A stretch of 46,460 nt of DNA. Source: Halomonas korlensis. GTDB lineage: Bacteria > Pseudomonadota > Gammaproteobacteria > Pseudomonadales > Halomonadaceae. Position numbers and translations under genes: made by a program. Each line of letters begins with the position of its first letter. Within the stretch, counting starts at the first letter, position 1. The DNA is taken from contig NZ_FPBP01000018.1 of the NCBI RefSeq assembly GCF_900116705.1, forward strand, positions 1 to 46,460, read 5' to 3'. Shown one piece after another: positions 33,132-42,897 of the stretch. Below the pieces are notes generated by a model. That model saw only the letters and a list, made by a program, of their open reading frames with translations, had not been told where the DNA came from and searched no databases.

Positions 33132-34145
33132 ATGTCATTGGATAAAAAAACCGTATTGATCACCGGCGGCACCGGTTCCTTCGGCAAGACCATGGCCCAC
33201 TATCTCCTTGACCATGGCTGCAGGGAAATTCGCATCTTGAGCCGTGACGAGACCAAGCAGGAAGAGATGCGCATTGCTTATGGCCGGCCTGAGCTGAAGT
33301 TCTATATTGGTGACGTTCGCGATCGACAGTCGGTCGACAAGGCTATGCGGGGTGTCGATCTGGTGTTCCACGCCGCGGCGCTCAAGCAGGTGCCGTCGTG
33401 TGAGTTCTTTCCGCTGGAGGCGGTGAAAACCAATATCCTCGGCAGCCAGAACGTGATCGATTCCGCCGTGGAGGCCGGCGTCAGGAGCGTGGTATGCCTG
33501 AGCACCGATAAGGCGGTAATGCCTGTTAACGCCATGGGCATGACCAAGGCCCTGATGGAGAAGACCGCCCAGGCCGCAAGTCGCCAGCTAGTGCAGGGGG
33601 AGACCACCGTATCGTGCGTGCGCTACGGCAACGTGATGTGCTCCCGTGGCTCGGTTATTCCGCTGTTCATCAAGCAGATCAAGGAAGGCAAGCCGCTGAC
33701 TATCACCGAGGCCAGCATGACGCGGTTTATGCTGTCGCTGCCGGATGCGATCGAGCTGGTCAACTTCGCCTTCGAGAATGCTCGCCAGGGCGACATCTTC
33801 ATCAAGAAGGCCCCGGCCTGCACCGTCAAGCTGCTGGCCGAAACGTTGCTTGAGATGTTTCACGCCGAAAACGAGCTGCGCATCATCGGCATGCGCCACG
33901 GCGAGAAGCTCTATGAAACCCTGGCCAACCGAGAAGAACTGCGCCGCTCCGAGGATATGGGCGACTACTACCGCGTCAGCTTCGACGACCGCGACCTCAA
34001 CTACGGCAAGTACTTTACTGAAGGGGACGTGGAAGAGGCCGCCACCGATGACTACCACTCCCACAACACCTATCAGCTCAACAAGCATGAGCTGAAGGAT
34101 CTGCTGCTGACGCTGCCGGAAGTGCGCGCCGCCCTGGATCGCTGA
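33132..34145 (+). CDS. capE: UDP-GlcNAc 4,6-dehydratase/5-epimerase (CapE/FnlA type)
   Basis: This first enzyme of UDP-N-acetyl-L-fucosamine synthesis converts UDP-GlcNAc to a 4-keto-6-deoxy-L-hexulose. It is an extended SDR with NAD motif GGTGSFGKT (residues 12-20), HAAALKQVP, and STDKAVMPVNAMGMTK. The last shows Met in place of the usual catalytic Tyr (M-x3-K), a known feature of this subgroup. 337 residues, normal length. AGGA lies six bases before the ATG. It is followed by capF and capG in the order seen in Staphylococcus aureus and Pseudomonas (wbjBCD). Confidence 0.92.
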   Translation: MSLDKKTVLITGGTGSFGKTMAHYLLDHGCREIRILSRDETKQEEMRIAYGRPELKFYIGDVRDRQSVDKAMRGVDLVFHAAALKQVPSCEFFPLEAVKTNILGSQNVIDSAVEAGVRSVVCLSTDKAVMPVNAMGMTKALMEKTAQAASRQLVQGETTVSCVRYGNVMCSRGSVIPLFIKQIKEGKPLTITEASMTRFMLSLPDAIELVNFAFENARQGDIFIKKAPACTVKLLAETLLEMFHAENELRIIGMRHGEKLYETLANREELRRSEDMGDYYRVSFDDRDLNYGKYFTEGDVEEAATDDYHSHNTYQLNKHELKDLLLTLPEVRAALDR

Positions 34146-34188
34146 TTTAGCGTCCTCACCCTGCCTGCTAACCCATCAGAGAGTTTCC

Positions 34189-35313
34189 ATGAAGATCGTT
34201 ATCACCGGAGCCAATGGACTGCTCGGCCGGCACGTCCACCTGCATCTGCGTGCCCAGCCGGCCTACCGCGACAGCCTAGTGCTACTTGATCGGTACGCCT
34301 TTCAGGATGACGACAAGTTGGCGGCTGCCTTGGAAGGCGCTAGCTGGGTGCTTCACTGCGCCGGTATCAACCGGGATAGTGACGAGCGGGTTGAGCAGGG
34401 CAACCGCGAACTGGCTGAGCGGCTGACTGGGGCGCTTGAGCGCGTTGCCGCCACCCCGCATCTGTTCTATGCCAACAGCACCCAGCGCGACCGCGATGTG
34501 CCTTATGGCCGCGGCAAACAGGCTGCGCATCGTGTATTTGACGAGTGGGCGGTGCGCCAGGAGGCCCGCTACACCGAACTGGTACTACCGCATGTGTTCG
34601 GTGAAGGCGGGCGGCCCCATTACAACTCGGCGGTGCATACCTTCTGTCATCAGCTAGCGGCGGGAGAAGAACTGGCGATCAACGGTTCAGGCCAGCTGGA
34701 GTTGCTGCACGCTCAGGATATCGCGGCGGCAATCGTTGCCGCCTTCGAGCGTGGCCAAACCGGCGAGCTGCGCCTGGAAGGGCGCACCATGAGCGTCGCC
34801 AGCGCCGCGGGCAAGCTGGTCGATATGCACCGCAGCTACACCGGTGATGTGATTCCCGACTTGCGCGATCGCTTCGACCTGCAGCTGTTCAACACGTTGC
34901 GCTCGTTCCTCTATCCCCATTACTACCCCAAGGCTTTGACGCTGCATAGCGACGAGCGCGGGGCGCTGTTCGAGGGGGTCAAGAACCGCAACGGCGGCCA
35001 GGCGTTTCTCTCCACCACCAAGCCCGGTATTACTCGCGGCAACCACTACCACTTCTACAAGGTCGAGCGCTTCCTGGTGGTCAAGGGCGAGGCGGTGATC
35101 CGCATTCGCCGGCTGCTGGATGACAAGGTCGAAGAGTTCCACGTCAGTGGAGAGGCGCCGGCCTACGTCGATATGCCGACCCTGCACACCCACAGCATCA
35201 CCAACACCGGAGACGAGGAGCTGCTGACGATGTTCTGGAGCCACGAGATCTTCGATCCGGAGAAACCGGACACCTACTTCGAGCCGGTGCTGGACCCTGA
35301 ACCTCCTCATTAA
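34189..35313 (+). CDS. capF: UDP-hexulose reductase with cupin domain (CapF/FnlB type)
   Basis: This second enzyme of the UDP-FucNAc pathway has an N-terminal SDR domain (GANGLLGRH at residues 7-15) that reduces the 4-keto intermediate. Its C-terminal cupin domain (TTKPGITRGNHYHFYKVERFLVVKGEAVIR) carries the His residues of the metal-binding epimerase active site in CapF. 374 residues, full length. GAGAG is five to nine bases before the ATG. It lies 43 bases after capE. Confidence 0.92.
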   Translation: MKIVITGANGLLGRHVHLHLRAQPAYRDSLVLLDRYAFQDDDKLAAALEGASWVLHCAGINRDSDERVEQGNRELAERLTGALERVAATPHLFYANSTQRDRDVPYGRGKQAAHRVFDEWAVRQEARYTELVLPHVFGEGGRPHYNSAVHTFCHQLAAGEELAINGSGQLELLHAQDIAAAIVAAFERGQTGELRLEGRTMSVASAAGKLVDMHRSYTGDVIPDLRDRFDLQLFNTLRSFLYPHYYPKALTLHSDERGALFEGVKNRNGGQAFLSTTKPGITRGNHYHFYKVERFLVVKGEAVIRIRRLLDDKVEEFHVSGEAPAYVDMPTLHTHSITNTGDEELLTMFWSHEIFDPEKPDTYFEPVLDPEPPH

Positions 35314-35325
35314 GCGAGCCAGTCG

Positions 35326-36471
35326 ATGAAAGTCATGACCATTCTGGGTACGCGCCCGGAAATTATTCGCCTTTCCCGCGTGATGGCCGCCTTGGATCAG
35401 GTGGTGGACCACAAGATCGTGCACACCGGGCAGAACTACGATTACGAGCTCAACGATGTGTTCTTCGAGGAACTGGGCGTGCGCCGCCCGGATCACTTCC
35501 TCAACGTCGACACCTCGTCGCTCGGGCGTAGCCTGGGTGAGATCCTGATCAAGACCGAGCAGGTGCTGTTGGAGGAGAAGCCCGATGCGGTGCTGGTGCT
35601 GGGCGATACCAACACCGCCATCGCCACTCTGATGGCCAAGCGTATGAAGATCCCCACCTACCATATGGAAGCCGGGAACCGCAGCTTCGATGCCAACGTG
35701 CCGGAGGAGATCAATCGCAAGCTGGTCGATCACCTGGCCGACTTCAACCTGGTCTACACCGAACATGCGCGACGCCACTTGATCAGCGAGGGGCTCTCGC
35801 ACCGCTTTATCTATCTGACCGGCTCGCCCATGCGCGAGGTGCTGGAGCACATGCTGCCGCAGATCGAGCAGTCGCGCATTCTCGAGACGCTTGGGCTGGA
35901 GGCCGGCAAGTATTTCATCGTCAGTGTGCACCGCGAAGAGAACGTAGATAGCTGTGACAACCTACGCGAGGTGGTCGAGGCGCTGCAGGCTCTGCACCAG
36001 CACTATGGCTACCCGGTAGTGGTCTCCACCCATCCGCGTACACGCAACCGCCTGGAGTCACTTGGGCTGGCCGAAGGCGGCGAGGGCATTCGCTTTCTCA
36101 AGCCGTTCGGCTTTCTCGATTACAACCACCTGCAGATGCACGCCCACTGCGCCATATCGGATAGCGGCACCATCAGCGAAGAAGCCTCGATTCTCGGCTT
36201 CCCCGCGGTGACGCTGCGCCGCTCCATCGAACGCCCCGAAGCGCTGGATACCGGCGCCATCGCGCTGACTGGTCTCGGCAAGGAAGGGCTGCTGGACGGC
36301 GTGCGTATCGCCACCGCATCACGCGAGGTATTTTCCGGCACCGAGCGTGAGACACCCGAAGCTTATCAGGTGCGCAATACCTCCGAGCGCGTGGTGCGGC
36401 TTATCACCGGCACCGCCAAGCTGGCCAACCGCTGGCGCAATATGGATGACTTCAACAGGTACGAATGGTAA
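35326..36471 (+). CDS. capG: UDP-HexNAc 2-epimerase (CapG/FnlC type)
   Basis: This last step of UDP-N-acetyl-L-fucosamine synthesis is catalysed by a hydrolysing-type 2-epimerase related to WecB. Family signatures are GTRPEIIRLSRVM, HTGQNYDYELNDVFFEEL, GDTNTAIATLMAKR, YHMEAGNRSFD, VSVHREENVD and SDSGTISEEASILG. 381 residues. It follows capF by 12 bases and overlaps the next gene. Together with CapE and CapF it is strong evidence for FucNAc in this polysaccharide. Without its neighbours it could be mistaken for WecB. Confidence 0.92.
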   Translation: MKVMTILGTRPEIIRLSRVMAALDQVVDHKIVHTGQNYDYELNDVFFEELGVRRPDHFLNVDTSSLGRSLGEILIKTEQVLLEEKPDAVLVLGDTNTAIATLMAKRMKIPTYHMEAGNRSFDANVPEEINRKLVDHLADFNLVYTEHARRHLISEGLSHRFIYLTGSPMREVLEHMLPQIEQSRILETLGLEAGKYFIVSVHREENVDSCDNLREVVEALQALHQHYGYPVVVSTHPRTRNRLESLGLAEGGEGIRFLKPFGFLDYNHLQMHAHCAISDSGTISEEASILGFPAVTLRRSIERPEALDTGAIALTGLGKEGLLDGVRIATASREVFSGTERETPEAYQVRNTSERVVRLITGTAKLANRWRNMDDFNRYEW

Positions 36472-37730
36472 TGCTCAAAAAAAAGACAGACCTGGCCATC
36501 GTCAATCGGGGTTTCTGGCCCCAGGGACAGGTAGTTGGCGAAGCGCTGCTTCGGCTGGCAGAAACCTGCGCCATGGAACAGCGAGTGGCTGTCGTAACCC
36601 AATCTGAAGATGGTCGTCTGCGCCAGAAGCTGGACCAGGCAGACCGGGGCAAGGGCGTAGATATTTTGGACTGCCGCTCTCGCGCAGAGTCCTCCTCCGG
36701 CCTTATCAAGCGCAGCCTGGATGCGTTGATTTTCATGGCGTGGACGTTTGCCAGCCTGATCAGATACCGCCCCGCAAAGGTGTATGTTTCCACCAACCCG
36801 CCGGTGGTGGTGCCCTTTATCGTGATGCTCTACTGCAAGCTGTTCGGCGCTCGCTACTATTACCATCTGCAGGATATCCACCCAGAGGCCGCGCATATCG
36901 TGGTGCGGCTGAATCCGATTCTTTCCTGGCTGCTCACCTCGATTGATGATTTCACCATGCGTCATGCTGAGCGCCTGATCACGCTCACGGAGGATATGCG
37001 CCATTACATCCGCGAGCGTTCGAATACCCAGGCCGAGATCGATCTGCTCGACAATCCAGCCTTTCCGGTAGAGCAGGACACAACCGTCAATCGCGGTGGG
37101 GACGTGGTGTTCTGTGGCAATGCGGGTCGTCTACAGCGTATTCCGCTGTTGCTTGATGCCATCCGCGATTATCTAAAGCAAGGTGGCAGCATGCGCTTCA
37201 CCTTCGCCGGCGCCGGTGTGTACGCCTCGCAGATCGCAGGGTTAGCCGAGGAGTTCGAGGCAGTCACCTATCACGGCGTCGTGCCTGCCCTTGAAGCTGC
37301 GGCGCTTGTTAATCGCCATCGCTGGGCGTTGTTGCCTATTGACGACGAAGTGACCCGTTACGCCTTTCCCAGCAAGTCATCTGCCTATGTGTTGGCCGGC
37401 TGTCAGATCCTCGCCATCTGTGGTCGAGGCACCAGCGTGGCTCGCTGGGTGGAAGAGCATAAGGTTGGGCTTGCCGCTGCACCGGATAAAGACAGCGTGA
37501 TAGCCGCCTTCCAGTCAATGGAGCCAGTCTACGCCCCAAAGCAAAGTCTAGAGGCTGAAGATACAGGCCAACATCCGCTGAGAGAACGCCTAGAGTTTAG
37601 CTACTTCACCGAGCGCCTTTGCGAGACCATGGGGATTAGAAATAACCATCATGCAGAAGCTGCTATTTCTACCGAGTCTAAGCGCTTTCATGGTGCTGGA
37701 CGGTCAGGCGAGAAAGCGCTGGCAAGATAA
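36465..37730 (+). CDS. WbuB-like glycosyltransferase (putative L-FucNAc transferase)
   Basis: This 421-residue GT4-type enzyme has the WbuB-like pattern in its N-terminal domain: VNRGFWPQGQVVGEALLRLAE, and KVYVSTNPPVVVPFIVMLYCKLFGARYYYHLQDIHPEAA. The C-terminal domain carries VVFCGNAGRLQRIPLLLDAIR and LLPIDDEVTRYAFPSKSSAYVLAG, where the Glu pair is partly replaced. WbuB transfers L-FucNAc in Escherichia coli O26. The position directly after the FucNAc genes makes the same donor likely here. It overlaps the capG stop by seven bases; an ATG at 36471 is an alternative start. Confidence 0.8.
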   Translation: MVMLKKKTDLAIVNRGFWPQGQVVGEALLRLAETCAMEQRVAVVTQSEDGRLRQKLDQADRGKGVDILDCRSRAESSSGLIKRSLDALIFMAWTFASLIRYRPAKVYVSTNPPVVVPFIVMLYCKLFGARYYYHLQDIHPEAAHIVVRLNPILSWLLTSIDDFTMRHAERLITLTEDMRHYIRERSNTQAEIDLLDNPAFPVEQDTTVNRGGDVVFCGNAGRLQRIPLLLDAIRDYLKQGGSMRFTFAGAGVYASQIAGLAEEFEAVTYHGVVPALEAAALVNRHRWALLPIDDEVTRYAFPSKSSAYVLAGCQILAICGRGTSVARWVEEHKVGLAAAPDKDSVIAAFQSMEPVYAPKQSLEAEDTGQHPLRERLEFSYFTERLCETMGIRNNHHAEAAISTESKRFHGAGRSGEKALAR

Positions 37731-37801
37731 AAAACCTGTCCCGTGGACGGCAAAGTTTTTGTTTGTATCGTTTATTAGCCGTCAAATTTCTCTCTTTTCT
37801 A

Positions 37802-38422
37802 ATGACCTATATGATTAAGCGTCTGTTTGATGTCCTGCTGTCTCTCTTTTTCCTGATACTGCTTTCTCCTTTATTGCTGATCGTGGCCTTGCTTATTCGG
37901 TGGAAACTGGGGGCGCCGATACTGTTCCGCCAAATACGACCCGGTATGAATGGTCAGCCGTTTGAAATGGTCAAGTTTCGTAGTATGCGTGACGCCACGG
38001 ACGCCGACGGCTATCCGCTGCCGGACGCCGAGCGCATGACGCCGTTCGGCAATTTTTTGCGTGCTAGCAGCCTGGACGAGCTGCCCGAGTTGTGGAACGT
38101 ACTAAAGGGCGACATGAGCCTGGTGGGGCCGCGGCCGCTTTTAATGGAATACCTGCCGCTCTATAGCCAGGAACAGTATCGTCGCCACGAGGTGCGTCCG
38201 GGGGTAACCGGCTGGGCCCAGGTCAATGGGCGCAATGCGATCTCATGGGAGGAGAAGTTTGATTTTGATATCTGGTATGTCGATAACCATAACTTTTTTC
38301 TGGATATGAAAGTGCTTTTTTTGACAGCAAAGAAAGTGTTCGCCAGAGAAGGAATTACTCAACAAGGAAGTGTGGCAATGCCTAGATTTAAAGGCACAGT
38401 TAGAAATAGTAAGAATAATTGA
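37802..38422 (+). CDS. pglC: PglC-type initiating phosphoglycosyl transferase
   Basis: This small monotopic sugar transferase loads the first phospho-sugar onto undecaprenyl phosphate. Residues 3-35 are a re-entrant membrane helix (IKRLFDVLLSLFFLILLSPLLLIVALLI), followed by GAPILFRQIRPGMNGQPFEMVKFRSMR and the catalytic Asp-Glu in SSLDELPELWNVLKGDMSLVGPRP. It lacks the extra N-terminal spans of WbaP/WcaJ, and at 206 residues it is the PglC size. The adjacent pglD and pglE homologues indicate a UDP-bacillosamine donor. The start at 37802 is a choice between nearby ATGs without a strong ribosome binding site. Confidence 0.88.
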   Translation: MTYMIKRLFDVLLSLFFLILLSPLLLIVALLIRWKLGAPILFRQIRPGMNGQPFEMVKFRSMRDATDADGYPLPDAERMTPFGNFLRASSLDELPELWNVLKGDMSLVGPRPLLMEYLPLYSQEQYRRHEVRPGVTGWAQVNGRNAISWEEKFDFDIWYVDNHNFFLDMKVLFLTAKKVFAREGITQQGSVAMPRFKGTVRNSKNN

Positions 38423-38445
38423 TATTTTGGTGTTGCGAGGTAGGC

Positions 38446-39156
38446 ATGAAAAAGTTGGCAGTTTTTGGTGCTAGTGGCCATGGCAAAGTGGTTGTCGATA
38501 TTGCCTTGCAGTTGGGGTGGGATGTTGTTCACTTCTACGATGATGCCTGGCCCACGCGCTCACGCTTGGAAGAGTGGATGATTCATGGCTCCTTTTTTAC
38601 TCTTTTGCAAGGTGTCAATTATTATGATGGCGTTGTGGTGGCAATAGGAAATAACAACGTCAGAAGCGATAAGTTAAAGGACTTGGTTTCGCACGGCGCA
38701 AAACTTCCTACTCTGGTTCACCCTAACGCTGTCGTCAGTCGTTTCGCCAAGGTAGAGGAAGGTTGTGTCGTCGTAGCGGGGGCCGTTATTAACGCCTTTG
38801 CAAGAGTCGGCCGTGGCTGCATTGTTAATACAGGCTCAACTATCGACCATGACTGCCAGCTTGGTGAGTGCGTGCACATCGCGCCTGGTGCAAATATATC
38901 AGGTGATGTCACGATAGGTGATCGTAGCTGGGTGGGTGTTGGCGCTTCTGTCAGGCAAGGCATCCGTATCGGCGAGGATGTGATGATCGGGGCCGGTTCT
39001 GTTGTTGTGTCTAATCCTTTATCCAATAGCATCGTTGCTGGTGTGCCGGCCAGGAGTTTAAAAGCGACCGGTGATGTAAAACATCAGGATGTTCGCGATA
39101 CGGCTTCTGGCTCATCTCGCAAGATGGGTGGCGTTAATGTGGAAGAGAAATCTTAA
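38446..39156 (+). CDS. pglD: PglD/NeuD-type acetyltransferase (amino-sugar N-acetylation)
   Basis: This 236-residue left-handed beta-helix acetyltransferase has an N-terminal nucleotide-sugar-binding part (LAVFGASGHGKVVVDIA). Hexapeptide repeats run from about residue 90 to 205, with the catalytic His in TIDHDCQLGECVHIAPGANISGDVTIG. PglD acetylates UDP-4-amino-bacillosamine with acetyl-CoA. The start at 38446 has AGGTAGG just upstream. An extra tail of about 25 polar residues follows the usual VAGVPARSLK end. The stop overlaps the ATG of pglE (TAATG). Confidence 0.88.
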   Translation: MKKLAVFGASGHGKVVVDIALQLGWDVVHFYDDAWPTRSRLEEWMIHGSFFTLLQGVNYYDGVVVAIGNNNVRSDKLKDLVSHGAKLPTLVHPNAVVSRFAKVEEGCVVVAGAVINAFARVGRGCIVNTGSTIDHDCQLGECVHIAPGANISGDVTIGDRSWVGVGASVRQGIRIGEDVMIGAGSVVVSNPLSNSIVAGVPARSLKATGDVKHQDVRDTASGSSRKMGGVNVEEKS

Positions 39157-40367
39157 TGCTCAACGGACCCTTTTCGCCTTGGCCTTCCTTTAGTGAAGAA
39201 GAGGCGCAGGCGGTGCAGCGCGTGCTGCTTTCCAATCAAGTGAACTACTGGACCGGCAAGGAGGGTCGCCAGTTCGAGCGCGAGTTTGCGCAGTTTGCCG
39301 ACAGCGACTATGCCATCGCCGTTTCCAACGGCACCACGGCGCTGGACCTGGCGCTGAAGGGGCTGGGTGTCGGCTGTCATGACGGCCCGGCGGATGAGGT
39401 CATCGTCACCTCGCGCACCTTCTTGGCCTCAGTCTCGAGCATCGTCACCGCCGGGGCCGTGCCGGTGTTCGCCGACGTGGATCGCGATTCGCAGAACATT
39501 ACCGCCGCCATGGTGGCGGACAAGATTACCCCGCGCACCACGGCGATCATCGCCGTGCATTTGGCCGGCTGGCCCTGCGAGATGGATGCGCTGATGGCGC
39601 TGGCCGAACGGCACGGTCTTTACGTGATCGAGGATTGCGCCCAGGCCCACGGCGCCCGCTACCGCGGGCGTAGCGTCGGCAGCATCGGCCACGTCGGCTG
39701 CTGGTCGTTCTGCCAGGACAAGATCATGACCACCGGCGGCGAAGGCGGCATGGTCACCACCAATGATGAGGCGCTGTGGCGGGGCATGTGGGCCTACAAG
39801 GATCACGGCAAGAGCTGGGAGGCGGTCTACGAGCGTGAGCATCCCCCGGGCTTTCGTTGGCTGCACGAAAGCTTCGGCACCAACTGGCGGCTGACCGAGA
39901 TGCAGTCCGCCATCGGGCGCATCCAGCTTGCGCGTATGCCCGAGTGGAAGGCCGCCCGCCAGGCCAACGCCCAGCGAATCTGGCAGGCCGCCGGTGAATG
40001 CCCCGGGTTGCGGGTGCCGGAGGTGCCCGCGCATATCGAGCATGTCGCCTATAAATGCTACGTGTTCGTTAAGCCTGAACAGCTGGCAGAAGGCTGGAGC
40101 CGCGACCGCATCATGGGCGAGATTGCCGCCCGAGGGGTGCCGTGCTTCTCCGGCACTTGTTCGGAGGTGTATCTCGAGAAGGCCTTCGATGGCGACTCTG
40201 ATGACAATTCCGGCGGCCCCGGCTGGCGCCCCAAGCAGCCGCTGCCTGTCGCCCGGGAGCTGGGCGAAACGAGCCTGATGTTCCTCTGCCATCCCACCTT
40301 GACCGAAGCAGAGATCGACAAGACCTGCCGCGTGATTAACGCGGTGATGGGATTGGCCACCGCGTAG
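39156..40367 (+). CDS. pglE: PglE-type PLP-dependent sugar aminotransferase (DegT/DnrJ/EryC1/StrS)
   Basis: This aminotransferase makes the 4-amino sugar from the UDP-4-keto intermediate. The PLP Lys lies in GCWSFCQDKIMTTGGEGGM, the cofactor-binding region is SNGTTALDLALKGLG and the Asp is in YVIEDCAQAHGA. 403 residues, typical of the family. One-base coupling with pglD (TAATG) supports joint expression. Together with pglC, pglD and the pglF-like gene at 42898 it completes a pathway to UDP-di-N-acetylbacillosamine. About 95 non-coding bases separate it from tviB. Confidence 0.9.
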   Translation: MLNGPFSPWPSFSEEEAQAVQRVLLSNQVNYWTGKEGRQFEREFAQFADSDYAIAVSNGTTALDLALKGLGVGCHDGPADEVIVTSRTFLASVSSIVTAGAVPVFADVDRDSQNITAAMVADKITPRTTAIIAVHLAGWPCEMDALMALAERHGLYVIEDCAQAHGARYRGRSVGSIGHVGCWSFCQDKIMTTGGEGGMVTTNDEALWRGMWAYKDHGKSWEAVYEREHPPGFRWLHESFGTNWRLTEMQSAIGRIQLARMPEWKAARQANAQRIWQAAGECPGLRVPEVPAHIEHVAYKCYVFVKPEQLAEGWSRDRIMGEIAARGVPCFSGTCSEVYLEKAFDGDSDDNSGGPGWRPKQPLPVARELGETSLMFLCHPTLTEAEIDKTCRVINAVMGLATA

Positions 40368-40463
40368 CGCCCTTGGGTCAGGCCCCTGCCTACCCCCTCC
40401 CGAGTCTGACCTGCATGCGGCGGCGTCTCGCAATAATCAAATGAACCAAATATGGAAACTTGA

Positions 40464-41738
<1,275 letters not shown>

Positions 41739-41788
41739 GCGCCGAACCCCGATTCGATACCTGACCCCTTGATTCTCATAGGATGGCA

Positions 41789-42811
41789 ATGAAAATTCTT
41801 GTGACCGGCAATGCCGGCTTTATTGGCTTCCACACTGCCAAGCGCCTGCTGGAGCGCGGCGACAGCGTGATCGGCTTCGATGTGGTCAACGACTACTACG
41901 ACCCCACCATCAAGGAAGCGCGGCTCAAGATCCTGGAGGAGACGGCGGCGCGTACCGGTAGCGAGTATGTGTTCGTGCGCGAGAATCTTGCCGACCTGCA
42001 GGCGGTAAACGCGGCGTTCGAGGCGCATCGGCCGGCGCGGGTGATTCACCTGGCCGCTCAGGCGGGTGTGCGCTATTCGCTGGAGAACCCCCACGCCTAT
42101 GTGCAGAGCAACGTGGTGGCCTTCACGAACATTCTTGAGGCCTGCCGGCATCACCAGGTACAGCACCTTACCTACGCCAGCACCAGCAGCGTGTACGGCG
42201 CCAATACCAACATGCCGTTCTCCGAGCACGAGGGCGTCAATCATCCGCTGCAGTTCTACGCCGCAACCAAGAAAGCCAACGAGCTGATGGCGCACAGCTA
42301 CAGCCACTTGTTCGGCCTGCCGACTACTGGGCTGCGCTTCTTTACCGTCTACGGCCCCTGGGGCCGCCCGGATATGGCGCTGTTCCTGTTCACCAAGAAG
42401 ACGCTGGCCGGCGAGCCGATCCCGGTGTTCAACCACGGCCACCACACCCGCGACTTCACCTACGTCGATGACATCGTCGAAGGAGTAGTCCGCGCCAGCG
42501 ATGATATCGCCAAGCCCAACCCCGAGTGGAACAGCGACAGCCCCGACCCGGCCACCAGCAACGCGCCGTACCGGATCTTCAATATCGGCAACAACGACCC
42601 GGTAAAGCTCTCTGCCTATATCGAGGCAATCGAGGCGGCGCTGGACAAGAAGGCGATCAAGGATCTGTTGCCGCTGCAGCCGGGCGATGTGCCGGATACC
42701 TACGCCGACAGCACCGAGCTGGAAAAGGCCGTGGGCTACAAGCCCGCCACGCCGGTGAAGGAGGGCGTCGCCAACTTCGTCGCCTGGTACCGAGAGTTTT
42801 ACAAGGCCTGA
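41789..42811 (+). CDS. NAD-dependent nucleotide-sugar 4-epimerase (uronate epimerase type)
   Basis: This extended SDR of 340 residues has [18 protein letters not shown] (NAD site), [17 protein letters not shown] (Ser/Thr of the triad), [22 protein letters not shown] (Y-x3-K) and [17 protein letters not shown]. This pattern fits the CapI/LspL UDP-glucuronate 4-epimerase group. Next to a TviB-type dehydrogenase it may act on the UDP-HexNAc uronate (GlcNAcA to GalNAcA). The start at 41789 has AGGA five bases upstream; the ATG at 41783 is inside that site. Confidence 0.88.
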   Translation: MKILVTGNAGFIGFHTAKRLLERGDSVIGFDVVNDYYDPTIKEARLKILEETAARTGSEYVFVRENLADLQAVNAAFEAHRPARVIHLAAQAGVRYSLENPHAYVQSNVVAFTNILEACRHHQVQHLTYASTSSVYGANTNMPFSEHEGVNHPLQFYAATKKANELMAHSYSHLFGLPTTGLRFFTVYGPWGRPDMALFLFTKKTLAGEPIPVFNHGHHTRDFTYVDDIVEGVVRASDDIAKPNPEWNSDSPDPATSNAPYRIFNIGNNDPVKLSAYIEAIEAALDKKAIKDLLPLQPGDVPDTYADSTELEKAVGYKPATPVKEGVANFVAWYREFYKA

Positions 42812-42897
42812 ACGGCCAAATGGGCGCTTTGCTGGCGCTACCTGTCGTCAACCTGCCCCCTTATCTCCCCTTCTTCATGGAAGCGAGGTCTCCTCCT